64,000 nucleotides of DNA, taken from the NCBI GenBank assembly GCA_022376465.1, contig JACDTU010000017.1:1-64000 (forward strand), given 5' to 3'. Each line of letters begins with the position of its first letter. The first letter of the stretch is position 1. Below the pieces are notes generated by a model. It had not been told where the DNA came from, ran no database searches, and saw nothing but the letters and a program-made list of their open reading frames with translations. This document shows, piece by piece, positions 1 to 9,966 of the stretch. Source of the stretch: Cubamyces lactineus. Its lineage: Eukaryota; Basidiomycota; Agaricomycetes; Polyporales; Polyporaceae. Position numbers and translations under genes: made by a program.

Positions 1-1947
1 TGTGTTAGCGATGACCAACGGTGCATCTACCAACCCAAACATCTGCTGCAGAACAACGTAATCGTCCTCTTGAGCTATCGGCATGAGCACCGGTGGGTCC
101 TCCTCGGTGATTGTATCTGCACTGGTGTCACCGCGGATTCCCCCTACCATCATACTCGACTCTGGCTGAGTGCTGGCTATACTGTCTGCGTCATTGTCAC
201 TGATGTCAGCATCACCCGACTCAGAGACTATTGGCCTCGCAACGTCTGAGATCTCGCCTGGCTCCATCTCTTCTGTTCCGACACCAACTGACTTATGGTT
301 CCGGGTCTCAAACGACACTTCCTTCATTGACTGGTACAGATCTTCCTGCGTGAACCTGGGCCACATTCGCTGTCCAAAGAGTCTTCGACTTCGCTGTTCT
401 TCCTCCAACTCTTCATCTGTACTGTTCCGTTCCGTATCGCCGTTACCTTTCAGTGCTGCATTCGCTATCCGTGCACGCTCCGACTCATGTGGGAAATACA
501 CCATGTGTAGCACACCGTGTCCTTCCCGATACTTGCCATCAATGCGTACCAATACGTTCCGCAGAATGAACAACTGTTCCTTCTTTGAGATATCAATCAG
601 CCAATCGTCCCTAAGTTCCAACTTGTCTGACTCGTATACCTCAATGGACTCGATCGTAGGCTGAGACACTGCTCGCGGGAGTCGATACTCAGTACAGTAC
701 TTCCATAGAAGCTTGGTGTACATCTGATTCTCCAGATTAGCCTCACTGATTTCCTGTTCTGGTTCCAACTCTCCCGTGTCATCATCTACTTTCAAATCCC
801 ACGGATCGTATTCTGGGCTGGGTTCAAGCGGCAGGTCCACGAAGGCCCCTGTGTCCTCATATGCTGACTCCACAAATGCCTCGTGCTCCAACTGCTCCTC
901 GGGACCAAATAACTTCTGCAACTGGTGACTCTCGTCAAAAGACATCTCAGGCGTGGATGGCCTGGTCACTGCTGCACAAATCTCTCTAGTCCGTCGTTGC
1001 ACCGCTCGTTGTGCTTCCGGCGAAGTTACCAATACCCCATAGGTATGGAAACCATCACTTGACCTAATGCTCAGGTACACACCTTCATCTGTGTCATTCA
1101 ACGACATCCGGTTAAGTTCCTGCCATGGTCTTCCAAGTATCCCTGCCTCCGTTAGGCCTTCAACGACATGCAAGTCTACCATAGACGTAATGGTTCCAAT
1201 GGTAACAAACGTCTTCCACACTCCCAGGCATCTGAGACGAGAGCCCGTAACGTTCAACAGCCTTTCTGCCTTGCGTGTCAGCGGGTGCGCCCATCCTATG
1301 GTTCGCCAGACATTTGCGTGAATGCAGTCAATCTGGGAGCCAGTGTCGATCAAGAATGGAAACGTATACCCTTGAAGCCAGCCATGCATGGTCAGAAGTG
1401 TAGACTGTGGACGCTGCGGAGCTGTCACCTGGTGATTTGACTTGTCCAATGCAGGACTAGTCTCCTCCACCTGAACAGAGTTCACAGACACCTCCCGCAA
1501 AGCATCATCTTCTAGCTGCTCGAACCGCATGCAGTTACTAGCACTGTATGGCACCACCTTGACAATCACGTGTCCTTGACAGCCTCTGGCTCGGTTGAAT
1601 AGCTTCGCGTCCCTGAGGAGAAACGTTTGGCTGATTACCCCCGGGTCCGGGTTCTGTAATTCCAGTGATGTGTCTGTCATGATTGTGCATGGTCCAGCCC
1701 TAGTTAATGTACTTCCAGGATTCCGTACTTCTAGAAAACGCCACACCTTCCGGTACATATCTCTCTCCCATTCATCCTCGTCATCGACTGAATTCTCCTT
1801 CGACGACAATGGCCCAAGCACATGATCCAACCTGTCCTCGTCTTTGTCATCGTCATCTGAGTCTCGGACAGAATCAGCCTTACCCTCTGATTCCGAATCG
1901 GAGTGGTCCTTGTCTTCTGAGTCCGTACTTACCTTGTCTGAAGCTGG
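1..1947 (-). CDS. Outer retroelement polyprotein, left (downstream) part, second retropepsin domain; runs off the window
   Basis: Reading the minus strand from 1947 to 1 gives 649 codons without a stop, open at the window edge. A very acidic D/S/E-rich linker (about 1947-1740) is followed by a retropepsin-like domain: the active-site D-T-G-S-Q lies near 1333-1347 and a family L-G-R-P-W-Q motif near 1110-1130. Beyond it is an acidic stretch that I do not recognise. The frame is the same as that of the ORF at 12310-14839 once the inserted element and one GCTGG copy are removed, so this is the downstream half of one interrupted ORF. Reverse transcriptase and integrase would lie left of position 1. 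Retrotransposon origin is well supported by the aspartyl-protease motif and by its partner; the exact clade is not resolved. Confidence 0.75.
1943..1947. repeat. Target-site duplication, left copy (GCTGG)
   Basis: GCTGG sits directly before the 5' LTR and again directly after the 3' LTR at 12310-12314. Five base pairs is the usual Gypsy duplication. Removing the element and one copy keeps the outer ORF in frame. Confidence 0.93.
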
Positions 1948-2659
1948 TGTTACGCTCCGTGCTGTAACCCCGAAGTCCGATCCCCGAACCCCCGTACTCC
2001 GCTCCTTACTCCGCGTTGCGTACTCCGTTCCTCCGTACTCCGCTCGTCCGTACCCCGTACCCCCGACTCCGTTCTCCGTACTCCGCACTTCGTACTCCGT
2101 ACTTCGGACTTCCCCCGACCCCATGACTTACATGTCTCAGATAACCCCTCATGGCGCTACCTACATGAGGCTTTTGCTTACAGCTATCTGCGTTATCTTA
2201 CTCTTGGCAGATTACTTCGTACTTTCGTTCTCCTCTTTCCTATCACGTACATCTCTTTTGTTTCTACCAGGTTTCTGACTTAGTATAAATACTGCCCCGG
2301 AATGTAGTAGCTACTCAGTTCGGAAATCTCGTTATACTCGTTAACCTTGTACACTCGTCTTACTGGACTTCTAGTCCGTACTCCGACACTCAACCCCGAC
2401 TCTCTAGTCCGACCAACCTTCGTTCCCTTGCTACCAACCCCTTCGACCCAACCCCGTCCCCAAGTCCGACCTTCGTCCCGTCAAGTCCGTACTCCGTAGT
2501 CCGTAAATAGAGGACATCGAGTCGGAACCCGTGCGTTACTAATAGTTTCGCGAAAGTCCTCACCCCAGTGCTAGTCCGACCTCCGGTCGTACTCCGACCC
2601 CGAACTCCGTCCAAGTCCCGACCACCGGAGTTGTACCCCCGGACGGCACGGTCCTAACA
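1948..2659 (+). repeat. 5' LTR of the inner chromovirus
   Basis: Begins TGTTACGCTCCG and ends CGGTCCTAACA; the copy at 11598-12309 has a constant offset of 9650. The first 160 bases (U3) are a degenerate array of GTACTCCG/GTACCCCG-type octamers. A TATAAAT box at 2284-2290 gives a predicted transcript start about 30 bases on, which defines the U3/R border near 2317. Confidence 0.93.
2284..2290 (+). promoter_or_regulatory. TATA box in the LTR (sense promoter)
   Basis: TATAAAT about 33 bases upstream of AGTTCGGAAAT (2317-2327). That is the spacing expected if 2317 is at or near the transcript start. The same box recurs in the 3' LTR. Confidence 0.7.
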
Positions 2660-2661
2660 GT

Positions 2662-2672
2662 ATTTCCGAACT
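2662..2672 (+). other. Primer-binding site, predicted self-primed (Tf1-like)
   Basis: Two bases after the 5' LTR comes ATTTCCGAACT. It is the exact reverse complement of AGTTCGGAAAT at 2317-2327, the predicted first 11 bases of the RNA. No TGG that would pair with a tRNA 3' end is present here. Tf1 of fission yeast primes reverse transcription by folding the first 11 bases of its mRNA back onto such a site, so the same mechanism is inferred. Confidence 0.75.
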
Positions 2673-2690
2673 CACCGGGTTTCACTCAAT

Positions 2691-4160
2691 ATGTCCACTC
2701 GAACCGTAGTCCGCACTCAGACTCAATCTCGCGCCCTAGAGCAAGAAGACCCCGCCGAGAACTGGAGTGGCTGGACAGCTCGCCGAGGCGACTCAGCGAC
2801 GCAAGAAGAAGCTACTCCGAGCCGCCGCAGGCAGTTCGCTCGAACGATCGTTGAAGCGTCCTCCGATGGGGACGACAAAGGTGACCCGCCTCAGCCTCTG
2901 GTCATCTCTACCGCGACTGCCTCGCAGGTACCCCGAGAGCCATCTCCGGGGAACCCGTTCTCCGAGGGTCAGCCTTCAGGTCCGAGCCGCGGGCCTCCAG
3001 GTCCGCCTAGTCCTCCAGGTCCGCCGGGCCCCCCAGGACCGCCAGGTCCTCCGGACAATGACCCACAAGGGCCGGGAGACGACGACACCAGCTCAAGCTC
3101 GGACTCCTCCGACTCCGAAGACCGAGTACAGTCGCAACTAGCGACCACGATCTCTCTCATCGTGCGTACCCTCGAACGTACTACCGCTCCAACTTCGGCG
3201 GTTACCCAACCTTCGAACAACGAGCGGCACAACGTCCGCGAGCCGGACCAGTTCGACGGGTCCGATCCCAACAAACTCCGGTCTTTCTTCACGCAGTTGG
3301 AACTTGTCTTCAAGGCCCGACCCCGAACCTTCGACTCCGATGAGAAGAAGGTGACCTACGCCATCTCCTTCCTCAAGGGCACCGCGCTACAATGGTTCGA
3401 GCCCTACCTCCTCGAAGGCGACTCGGACAACCCCCCCATCTTCCTTACATCCTACGACCACTTCCAGGAGGAACTCCGAGTGAACTTCGGTCCTTACGAC
3501 GCCTCCGGAGCTGCGGAGCATGAGCTGATGAACCTCCGGATGGGCGACAACCAGCGGATAGCTAAGTACATCACCCAGTTCACCCGCCTCGCTACTCAAG
3601 TCCGCTGGGGTAATGCTCCGCTCCGGTACCGGTTCTACGACGGACTTCCGAATCGTCTCAAGGACCGCATCTCCGAGGTCGGCAAGCCCGAGACCCTGGT
3701 GGCCCTCCGCGACCTCGCGCAGTCAATCGACAACCGCTACTGGGAGCGCAAGGCCGAGGTCTCGCGCGAGTCTGGACCTTCGAAGTCCGGCAGCAAGTCG
3801 ACCTCCGACTCCAAGTCCTCCAACTCCGGCAACAAGTCCGGAGGTAACAACTCTGGACAGGCCTCCTCGTCTACCCCGTCCAAGTCCGGCAATTCCGGTA
3901 CTTCGTCGAAGTCCCCTAAGACTCCGAAGAACCCGGCCAAGACGTACGCCGACAAGCTCGGTAAGGACGGAAAGCTCACCCCCGAGGAGCGTCAGCGCCG
4001 TTTCGCCAACAACCTCTGCCTCTTCTGCGGCGGAGCTGGTCATACCGCGAGTGCTTGTCCGAAGAAGACCTCGTCCACGACCAAGGGTCGCGCCGCTCAG
4101 GCCAACCCCGCTCCTGCTGCGCCTGCTCTGGCTGCAGCCCCGAAGGAGACAAAAAATTAG
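2691..4160 (+). CDS. gag: Gag of the inner chromovirus
   Basis: A 489-aa structural protein that would coat the RNA in virus-like particles. The ATG at 2691 is 19 bases past the primer site. The N-terminal third is disordered, with a collagen-like run of G-P-P repeats (about residues 100-122) and a Ser/Asp patch. A retrotransposon-gag domain (about residues 180-350) contains Q-W-F-E near 3391. After a Ser/Lys-rich linker there is a zinc knuckle, C-x2-C-x4-H-x4-C, near 4018-4060. It ends at TAG 4158-4160, immediately after a slippery heptamer, and its last 106 bases overlap the protease frame. No break is seen in this ORF. Confidence 0.92.
   Translation: MSTRTVVRTQTQSRALEQEDPAENWSGWTARRGDSATQEEATPSRRRQFARTIVEASSDGDDKGDPPQPLVISTATASQVPREPSPGNPFSEGQPSGPSRGPPGPPSPPGPPGPPGPPGPPDNDPQGPGDDDTSSSSDSSDSEDRVQSQLATTISLIVRTLERTTAPTSAVTQPSNNERHNVREPDQFDGSDPNKLRSFFTQLELVFKARPRTFDSDEKKVTYAISFLKGTALQWFEPYLLEGDSDNPPIFLTSYDHFQEELRVNFGPYDASGAAEHELMNLRMGDNQRIAKYITQFTRLATQVRWGNAPLRYRFYDGLPNRLKDRISEVGKPETLVALRDLAQSIDNRYWERKAEVSRESGPSKSGSKSTSDSKSSNSGNKSGGNNSGQASSSTPSKSGNSGTSSKSPKTPKNPAKTYADKLGKDGKLTPEERQRRFANNLCLFCGGAGHTASACPKKTSSTTKGRAAQANPAPAAPALAAAPKETKN
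4151..4157 (+). promoter_or_regulatory. Predicted -1 ribosomal frameshift site A AAA AAT
   Basis: In the gag frame the codons are ACA AAA AAT TAG. The heptamer A-AAA-AAT fits X-XXY-YYZ and abuts the stop codon. The protease frame is -1 relative to gag and is open through this point. A -1 slip would give a Gag-Pol fusion without other changes. I did not fold a downstream stimulatory structure. Confidence 0.7.
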
Positions 4161-5074
4161 TCCGCGGTCCTCCGAACTCCGTACCCCGTGAGGACCACGT
4201 TGACTCCTCCGGTACGGAGATCCTCAGGCTCAACGCGTCCGCTCTTTCCGACCCCCATGCACTCTTCCTCGACTTGTACTCCGATTCTATCCCAACTCCG
4301 TTCCGCGCCCTTATCGACTCCGGTTCCTCCCATTGTTTCATCGACTCCGATTTCGCGACTACGTATCAACTCCCAACTACCGCCGTAACCCCGCTCCGTC
4401 TTCAGCTTTTCGACGGTACTTCTAACCACCTGATTACTTCGTTTACCACCCTGCCCGTACATTTTCCGTCTGGAGAAGTCCTCAATATAGATTTCTATGT
4501 TACTCCGCTCGACAAGTCCGTGTCTGCCGTTCTGGGATACAGCTGGCTCTCCGCCTACAATCCGTTGATTGACTGGAAGAAGCGCAGCATCCAATTCCGT
4601 TCCGCACCCCCGCCGCGTCCTGTTTCTGACACCATGGTACCCCCGCCAGCTCCGGCTGAGCGTACTCCGCCTACTCCGACTACTTCGGAACTACCGACTT
4701 CTCCTCCTCCGAACTCCGTACCCCGGATCTCCCTTGTGAACGCTGCTGCTTTCGCTCGAGCTTGCAAACTCCCGGGGTCCGCGAGTTATACCCTGAATCT
4801 GTCTACCCCGGACTTGGCTACTGCGCGAAGTTCGTCCCTCTCCGACTCTCCCCCGGACCTCACCGGAGTTCCGGAAGAGTACCACGAGTTTGCGGACGTC
4901 TTCAGCAAGACCAAGGCCGACATCCTACCGGAGCATCGCCCCTACGACCTAAAGATCGACCTGGAAGAAGGGGCTACTCCGCCACTCGGACCTATCTACT
5001 CCCTCTCAAAACTCGAGCTCGACACGCTTCGGGAGTACATCGACGAGAACCTCCGATCGGGGTTCATACGTTGA
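4151..5074 (+). CDS. pol: Pol N-terminal part: retropepsin protease and RT leader (interrupted)
   Basis: Read in the -1 frame from the slip site (this frame has been open since about 4055). The aspartyl-protease active site D-S-G-S-S is near 4315-4330, and a conserved L-G-Y-S-W-L motif near 4530-4550 matches the second half of Gypsy proteases. A Pro/Thr linker follows. The final part, ending D-E-N-L-R-S-G-F-I-R, is the conserved lead-in to the RT domain. It stops at TGA 5072-5074, but that TGA belongs to the 1983 bp insertion starting at 5072. Joining 5071 to 7059 continues the RT frame exactly. In the present sequence the polyprotein is cut before RT. Confidence 0.85.
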   Translation, partial: KKLVRGPPNSVPREDHVDSSGTEILRLNASALSDPHALFLDLYSDSIPTPFRALIDSGSSHCFIDSDFATTYQLPTTAVTPLRLQLFDGTSNHLITSFTTLPVHFPSGEVLNIDFYVTPLDKSVSAVLGYSWLSAYNPLIDWKKRSIQFRSAPPPRPVSDTMVPPPAPAERTPPTPTTSELPTSPPPNSVPRISLVNAAAFARACKLPGSASYTLNLSTPDLATARSSSLSDSPPDLTGVPEEYHEFADVFSKTKADILPEHRPYDLKIDLEEGATPPLGPIYSLSKLELDTLREYIDENLRSGFIR

Positions 5075-7054
5075 AGCGTCTAACCCACCCGTAAGGGAAG
5101 GATACTACTCAGGCCGAGAGCCTTTGTAGGTCGAGGCCTGCTGGCGGGGGAGAGGGGAAAGGACGCGAAGGAGAGGGGAGGTTGGAGTCGGGTGCCCTGT
5201 GACTGGCGCAAACCGTAGCAAAGCCTAGGACCAAAGGGAGTGGGTAGAGAGGGTTGGCTGGCCTTTGCGAAGGACGCGACGCTGGCGAGAGCGCAGGGAA
5301 AGGGTTCGCGGATACACGGGGAAGGAGAAAGGGGGAAGGGGACAAGAGGAGAGGAGCGCGGGCTGTCGATTTCGCAAATGTCGCGGAGTTTCGCAGGTTT
5401 TCGCAACACGCGGTTTCGCAAACTTTTCGCGGAGTCTGTTCTCGTGGCTTCGCGCCGTTTCGCAGCTAAGTGGTTTCGCAGATCTTCGCAGGGTCGTCGC
5501 AAGGGTTCGCAGTTCGCAGTTCGCAGTTTCGCAGTTCGCAAGTTCGCAGATTTCGCAAGGTCGTAAATATCACCAGTGAGAGACCCTAAGGGTATGGGGG
5601 AAGGGAATCTGTATTGTCCAACCTCGCAAAGGGTACAGAGATGGGAGAGGATGGGAGAGGATGTCGCAGGTTCGCTGGATGGAAAGGGAAGGAGGGGAGC
5701 ACTGCTAGCCTTGCAATCCACAGGCTTCACGTCTTCGTGTCTTCGCAGACTTCGCAGTTGCAAGCTTCGCAGGTTCGTGGTTGGCAGGTTCGCAGCAGTC
5801 GCAGAGTATATGAAGGAAAGGAGGGGAACGCAGCTAGCTTTTACACAAACTCCCACAATCCTGCAGACGTAGCACTCGCAACTTCGCACTCTGAACTCGC
5901 AGGGTTTCGCAGGTTTCGCAGGCTTTGGGGGTTTGCTGTCTTCACAGTTCGCAGTCGCAGGGTTCGCTGTTGCAGGGTTCACAGTCGCAGGGCTCGCAGT
6001 CGCAGGCCAAAGATTCGTAAGGTGTCAAGTTATAGATTAGCAGAGGACGTGTGTACAGAAGAAGGATTGCAGCTGAAAGACTCTAGCAGTAGTGAAGGGA
6101 AGTGGGGATGTGTGGTCTGGTGGGGAAGGGGCGAAGTTCTCTGTCCGCCAGCCCTCGGAGGGAGGAGCGTATGGTACTCGACTCTGGAGGGGGGGGATGC
6201 TGTGCTACAGTCCATCAAGTCTTGGCGAGGCCGCCTGGCCTCATCGCGGGGCCAGCTCGCCACGCGACCTCTCCGCAGCCTCCTATAGGCTCTGCTCTAC
6301 CTCTTGCGCCATATGGCGCCATTCCGCATTGTTTCCGTCGGCCGATACGGTCCGTAGCTGGGCACAACACATCCGCGAGGGCAGGGGGAGGGGAGTGCAG
6401 ATCCACAGGAGTCCAAGAGCGCAGGCGCGAGTGCTCCAGGTGTGTGCAAAGGGTCCCGCGGACGTGCGAAGAGTTGCGCGAGGTCGCGACTGGCAAAGGT
6501 GTAGATGAGACCGCCGCGGAAAGGAGGGGAGACACCGCAGCGATAGCCCTCTGCTCTGACTCTGGACCGGCACCATGCGCATCACCGTGTGAGTGCACTA
6601 AGTGCACCGCGAGGCTAGCAAGTGTGCCACGCTCTAGCACATCCCTGTCGGCTTGAGGGTGGCTCGCAAATGATGTAGCGCCATCTTCGCTGACTTTCGC
6701 TGGCTTGCTATAGCCTGTCAAGGAGGGTAGGCAGCTCGCAAGTGATGCAGAGTGTTCGCGGGAGGGGTGGTGGCTTCGCAGGAGGAGCAGTGTCTTTGCG
6801 GGAGGAGTAGTGTGCTCGCAAGGGAATAGGATGTGTTCGCGTGATGCGCCAGACCAGGATGGAAGAGAGATGCGAAGGGGAAGTCACTGAGGGGAGTTGC
6901 AGAGTCGCATGAGAGGGAGCAGAGGCTTCGCCAGACAGTACATTAGAGGGAGAGCCTTCGCGCGAGGGCTGCTAGCACAAGAGGCAGCTGGAGGGCGCAG
7001 TTAGCGAAGGTGCGAGTTTGTTCTTCTGAGCCTAGGCAGGCAACATGCGCATCA
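5072..7054. mobile_element. 1983 bp non-coding insertion with short inverted termini inside pol
   Basis: The ends are TGAAGCG and CGCATCA, a 7 bp inverted repeat with one mismatch, flanked by the 4 bp direct repeat ACGT (5068-5071 and 7055-7058). Removing it with one ACGT restores the pol frame between protease and RT. The interior is dominated by degenerate TTCGCA/GTTCGCAG units, densest at 5365-5570 and 5740-6010 and sparser at 6600-7020. No transposase or other recognisable protein is seen; its ORFs are repeat-derived. It is best read as a non-autonomous element of unknown superfamily. Confidence 0.75.
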
Positions 7055-7058
7055 ACGT

Positions 7059-8651
7059 CCGTCCAACTCCCCCTGCGGAGCTCCCGTTCTCTTCGTCAAG
7101 AAGAAGGACGGATCTCTTCGCCTTTGCGTGGACTACCGGGGTTTGAATAAGATCACCCGGAAGGACCGCTATCCCCTTCCTCTCGTCTCGGACTTGCTGG
7201 ACGCACCTCGGAAGGCCCGGATCTATACCAAAATCGACCTCCGTCACGCCTACAATCTAGTCCGCATAGCTCCCGGAGATGAGTGGAAGACCGCGTTTCG
7301 GACTCGCTATGGGTCCTTCGAATGGTTAGTCATGCCGTTCGGACTTTCTAACGCGCCCGCTGCTTTTCAGCGGTTCGTCAATGACATCTTCGCGGACATG
7401 CTCGATGTGTGCGTCATCGTCTACCTGGACGACATCCTCATCTACTCCGACAACCCCGGGCAACACCGCAAGCACGTCAAAGAGGTACTCCGGCGACTCC
7501 ACAAGCACCGGCTTTATGCCCGCGCTGACAAGTGCGAGTTCCACACCGACTCCGTCGAGTACCTCGGGTACATCCTCTCTCCCACCGGACTTACCATGGC
7601 GGAGTCGAAGGTTAAGGCGATCTTGGATTGGCCCGAACCCCGGAAGGTCCGCGACATACAGTCGTTCCTGGGGTTCGCGAACTTCTATCGACGGTTTATT
7701 CCAAACTACTCCGAGATCGTACTACCGCTGACCCGCTTAACCCGCAAGTCCGTGCCTTGGCACTTCTCCGAGGAATGTCGGAGTTTGTTCAACGCTCTCA
7801 AGAAGGCGTTCACGACAGCTCCGGTACTACACCACTGGATGCCCGACCGACCCCTCACCGTCGAGACCGACGCCTCGGACTACGCCATCGCCGGCATTCT
7901 CTCCCTTACCACCGAGTCCGGTGAACTCCACCCCATTGCTTTCCACTCCCGCACCTTGACCGGCGCGGAGTTGAACTACGACACTCACGACAAGGAACTC
8001 CTCGCGATCTTCGAATGTTTCAAGACCTGGCGGCACTACCTCGAGGGTTCGGCAACTCCGATCGACGTTGTCACAGACCACAAGAACTTGGTATACTTCG
8101 CGACTACAAAGTTACTGACCCGCCGCCAAGCCCGATGGTCGGAGTTCCTCTCGCAGTTCAACCTTGTAGTCCGGTTCCGACCAGGTAAGCTTGGAGTGAA
8201 GCCCGACGCACTGACACGCCGTTGGGACGTCTACCCAAAAGAGGGGGGCAGTGACTACTCCGTCGTCAACCCACACAACTACCGACCGGTTTTCACCCAG
8301 GAGCAGCTCGCCGCGTCCCTCCGGGCTACCTACCTCCGACCCCCCGTACTCCGAGCTTTCTTCATCCTCGACTCCGAACAACTCCTCTCGGACATCAAGT
8401 CCGCTCAAGCAACCCCGACTCCTGACCCCGAACTATCTGCCGCACTCAAGCTTGCCTCCGAAGGCAACTCCCGATGGTCCCGCGATGAAGACGGGCTACT
8501 CCGACTCTCAGGTCGAGTCTATGTCCCGAACTCCGGCGACCTCCGCCTTCGCGTACTCCGAGCTTGTCACGACCATCCTACTGCCGGACACTGGGGACAG
8601 AACAAGACGCAAGCCCTGGTCCTGCGGGACTACGCCTGGCCCGGACTTTGA
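7059..8651 (+). CDS. pol: Pol middle part: reverse transcriptase, RNase H and start of integrase (ends at nonsense codon)
   Basis: This frame continues pol after the insertion. Conserved RT blocks follow in order: V-K-K-K-D-G-S-L-R near 7095-7120, D-Y-R-G-L-N at 7131, and the catalytic Y-L-D-D near 7422-7433. RNase H begins with T-D-A-S-D near 7867-7881, and further on comes the tether R-P-G-K. The integrase zinc-binding domain starts with the H-x-H-type segment near 8566-8595. The frame stops at TGA 8649-8651, and the reading frame immediately after it carries the rest of integrase. The expected codon there is probably CGA, so a single C-to-T change at a CpG explains the stop. Confidence 0.9.
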   Translation, partial: PSNSPCGAPVLFVKKKDGSLRLCVDYRGLNKITRKDRYPLPLVSDLLDAPRKARIYTKIDLRHAYNLVRIAPGDEWKTAFRTRYGSFEWLVMPFGLSNAPAAFQRFVNDIFADMLDVCVIVYLDDILIYSDNPGQHRKHVKEVLRRLHKHRLYARADKCEFHTDSVEYLGYILSPTGLTMAESKVKAILDWPEPRKVRDIQSFLGFANFYRRFIPNYSEIVLPLTRLTRKSVPWHFSEECRSLFNALKKAFTTAPVLHHWMPDRPLTVETDASDYAIAGILSLTTESGELHPIAFHSRTLTGAELNYDTHDKELLAIFECFKTWRHYLEGSATPIDVVTDHKNLVYFATTKLLTRRQARWSEFLSQFNLVVRFRPGKLGVKPDALTRRWDVYPKEGGSDYSVVNPHNYRPVFTQEQLAASLRATYLRPPVLRAFFILDSEQLLSDIKSAQATPTPDPELSAALKLASEGNSRWSRDEDGLLRLSGRVYVPNSGDLRLRVLRACHDHPTAGHWGQNKTQALVLRDYAWPGL

Positions 8652-9860
8652 CTCTTCGTCCGGGACTACTGTAAGTCCTGTACTACCTGTGCGCGAGCTA
8701 AAGTCCCCCGGCATCTTCCCTACGGTACTTTGAAGCAACTCCCGATTCCCGAGCGACCCTGGAACTCCATCTCCATGGACCTCATCGAGCAACTCCCGAA
8801 CTCCGCTGGCTACACCGCGATCTTGGTGGTAGTCGACAGGCTCACTAAGCAAGGTATATTCATCCCTACCCACGACACGCTTACAGCCTCGGGGTTAGCG
8901 GACTTGTTCGTACTCCATGTGTTCTCCAAGCACGGAGTTCCCTTGCACGTTACCTCCGACCGGGGCTCGGAGTTCGTCTCTCACTTCTTCCGCTCCCTCG
9001 GTAAGGCCCTCGACATGCGCCTTCACTTCACCTCCGGTTACCACCCGGAAGGCGACGGTCAAACCGAGCGGGTTAACCAGACCCTCGAGCAGTACCTCCG
9101 GATCTACTCGAACTACCAGCAGGACAACTGGTCCCAACTCCTTCCCTTGGCGGAGTTCGCGTACAACAACGCCCCGTCCGCAACTACCGGTATATCCCCG
9201 TTCTTCGCGAACAAGGGCTACAACCCCGCCATCTCCGTCTACCCCGAGCGGGACCTCACCTCCGCTCGAGCTCGCGACTACGCTGTCGATCTCGACGAAC
9301 TCCACACCCAACTCCGACAGCAGATCTCCGAAGCCCAGGCCCGATACCAAGTACAGGCGGACAAACACCGTCTACCGGCGCCGGACTTCAAGGTCGGAGA
9401 TCAGGTCTATGTCCGAGCTCAGCACATCCGGACTATACGTCCCTCCAAAAAGTTGTCCGAAAAGTTTTTAGGTCCGTTCACTATCATCGCGCAGGTCGGA
9501 ACTCACTCCTTCACCCTCCGACTACCGGACTCTATGCGCGCGGTTCACCCTGTTTTCCATGTCTCACAACTCGAGCCTGCAACTCCGAACACCATCCCCG
9601 GCCGCGTCCAAACTCCGCCACCTCCGATCCTGGTGGACGGAGAGCCGGAGTACGAGATTTCGGAGATCCTCGACTCCAAGATCGACCGCCGGCGTCGGAG
9701 TTGTCAACTCCTGTACCTAGTCCGGTGGGCAGGCTACGAAGGAACGGACGAGGAAACTTCGTGGATCTTAGCCACGGAGCTCGGACATGCCCAGGAGTTA
9801 GTCTCGGACTTCCACTCTGCTTACCCCGACAAACCCGGACCTCTAGCTAAGTTGTCTTGA
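8652..9860 (+). CDS. pol: Pol C-terminal part: integrase core and chromodomain
   Basis: Same frame as the preceding segment, separated only by TGA 8649-8651. The C-x2-C half of the integrase zinc finger comes first (about 8670-8685). The D,D-35-E core follows: M-D-L near 8776, T-S-D-R-G near 8952-8966 and the glutamate in Q-T-E-R-V-N near 9060-9077. A G-P-F-T-I beta-barrel segment is near 9470. The C-terminus is a chromodomain (about 9645-9840) with Y-E-I-S-E-I-L, Y-L-V-R-W-A-G-Y and T-S-W. In chromoviruses this domain targets integration to modified chromatin. The stop is TGA 9858-9860. Confidence 0.92.
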   Translation, partial: LFVRDYCKSCTTCARAKVPRHLPYGTLKQLPIPERPWNSISMDLIEQLPNSAGYTAILVVVDRLTKQGIFIPTHDTLTASGLADLFVLHVFSKHGVPLHVTSDRGSEFVSHFFRSLGKALDMRLHFTSGYHPEGDGQTERVNQTLEQYLRIYSNYQQDNWSQLLPLAEFAYNNAPSATTGISPFFANKGYNPAISVYPERDLTSARARDYAVDLDELHTQLRQQISEAQARYQVQADKHRLPAPDFKVGDQVYVRAQHIRTIRPSKKLSEKFLGPFTIIAQVGTHSFTLRLPDSMRAVHPVFHVSQLEPATPNTIPGRVQTPPPPILVDGEPEYEISEILDSKIDRRRRSCQLLYLVRWAGYEGTDEETSWILATELGHAQELVSDFHSAYPDKPGPLAKLS

Positions 9861-9966
9861 GGGTCACACCGGTGTTTTTTCTCACCCCCATTTTTCCATT
9901 CAACCCCGCACTCGGACTACAAAATTCTACCTATGATGTCCGAAGTCCGAAGTCCGTACTACCGCA

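Noticed and set aside
2390..2614. 74-codon minus-strand ORF in both LTRs
   Set aside because: It lies wholly in LTR sequence made of repeated CGGAGT words, so it is open by composition; no domain.
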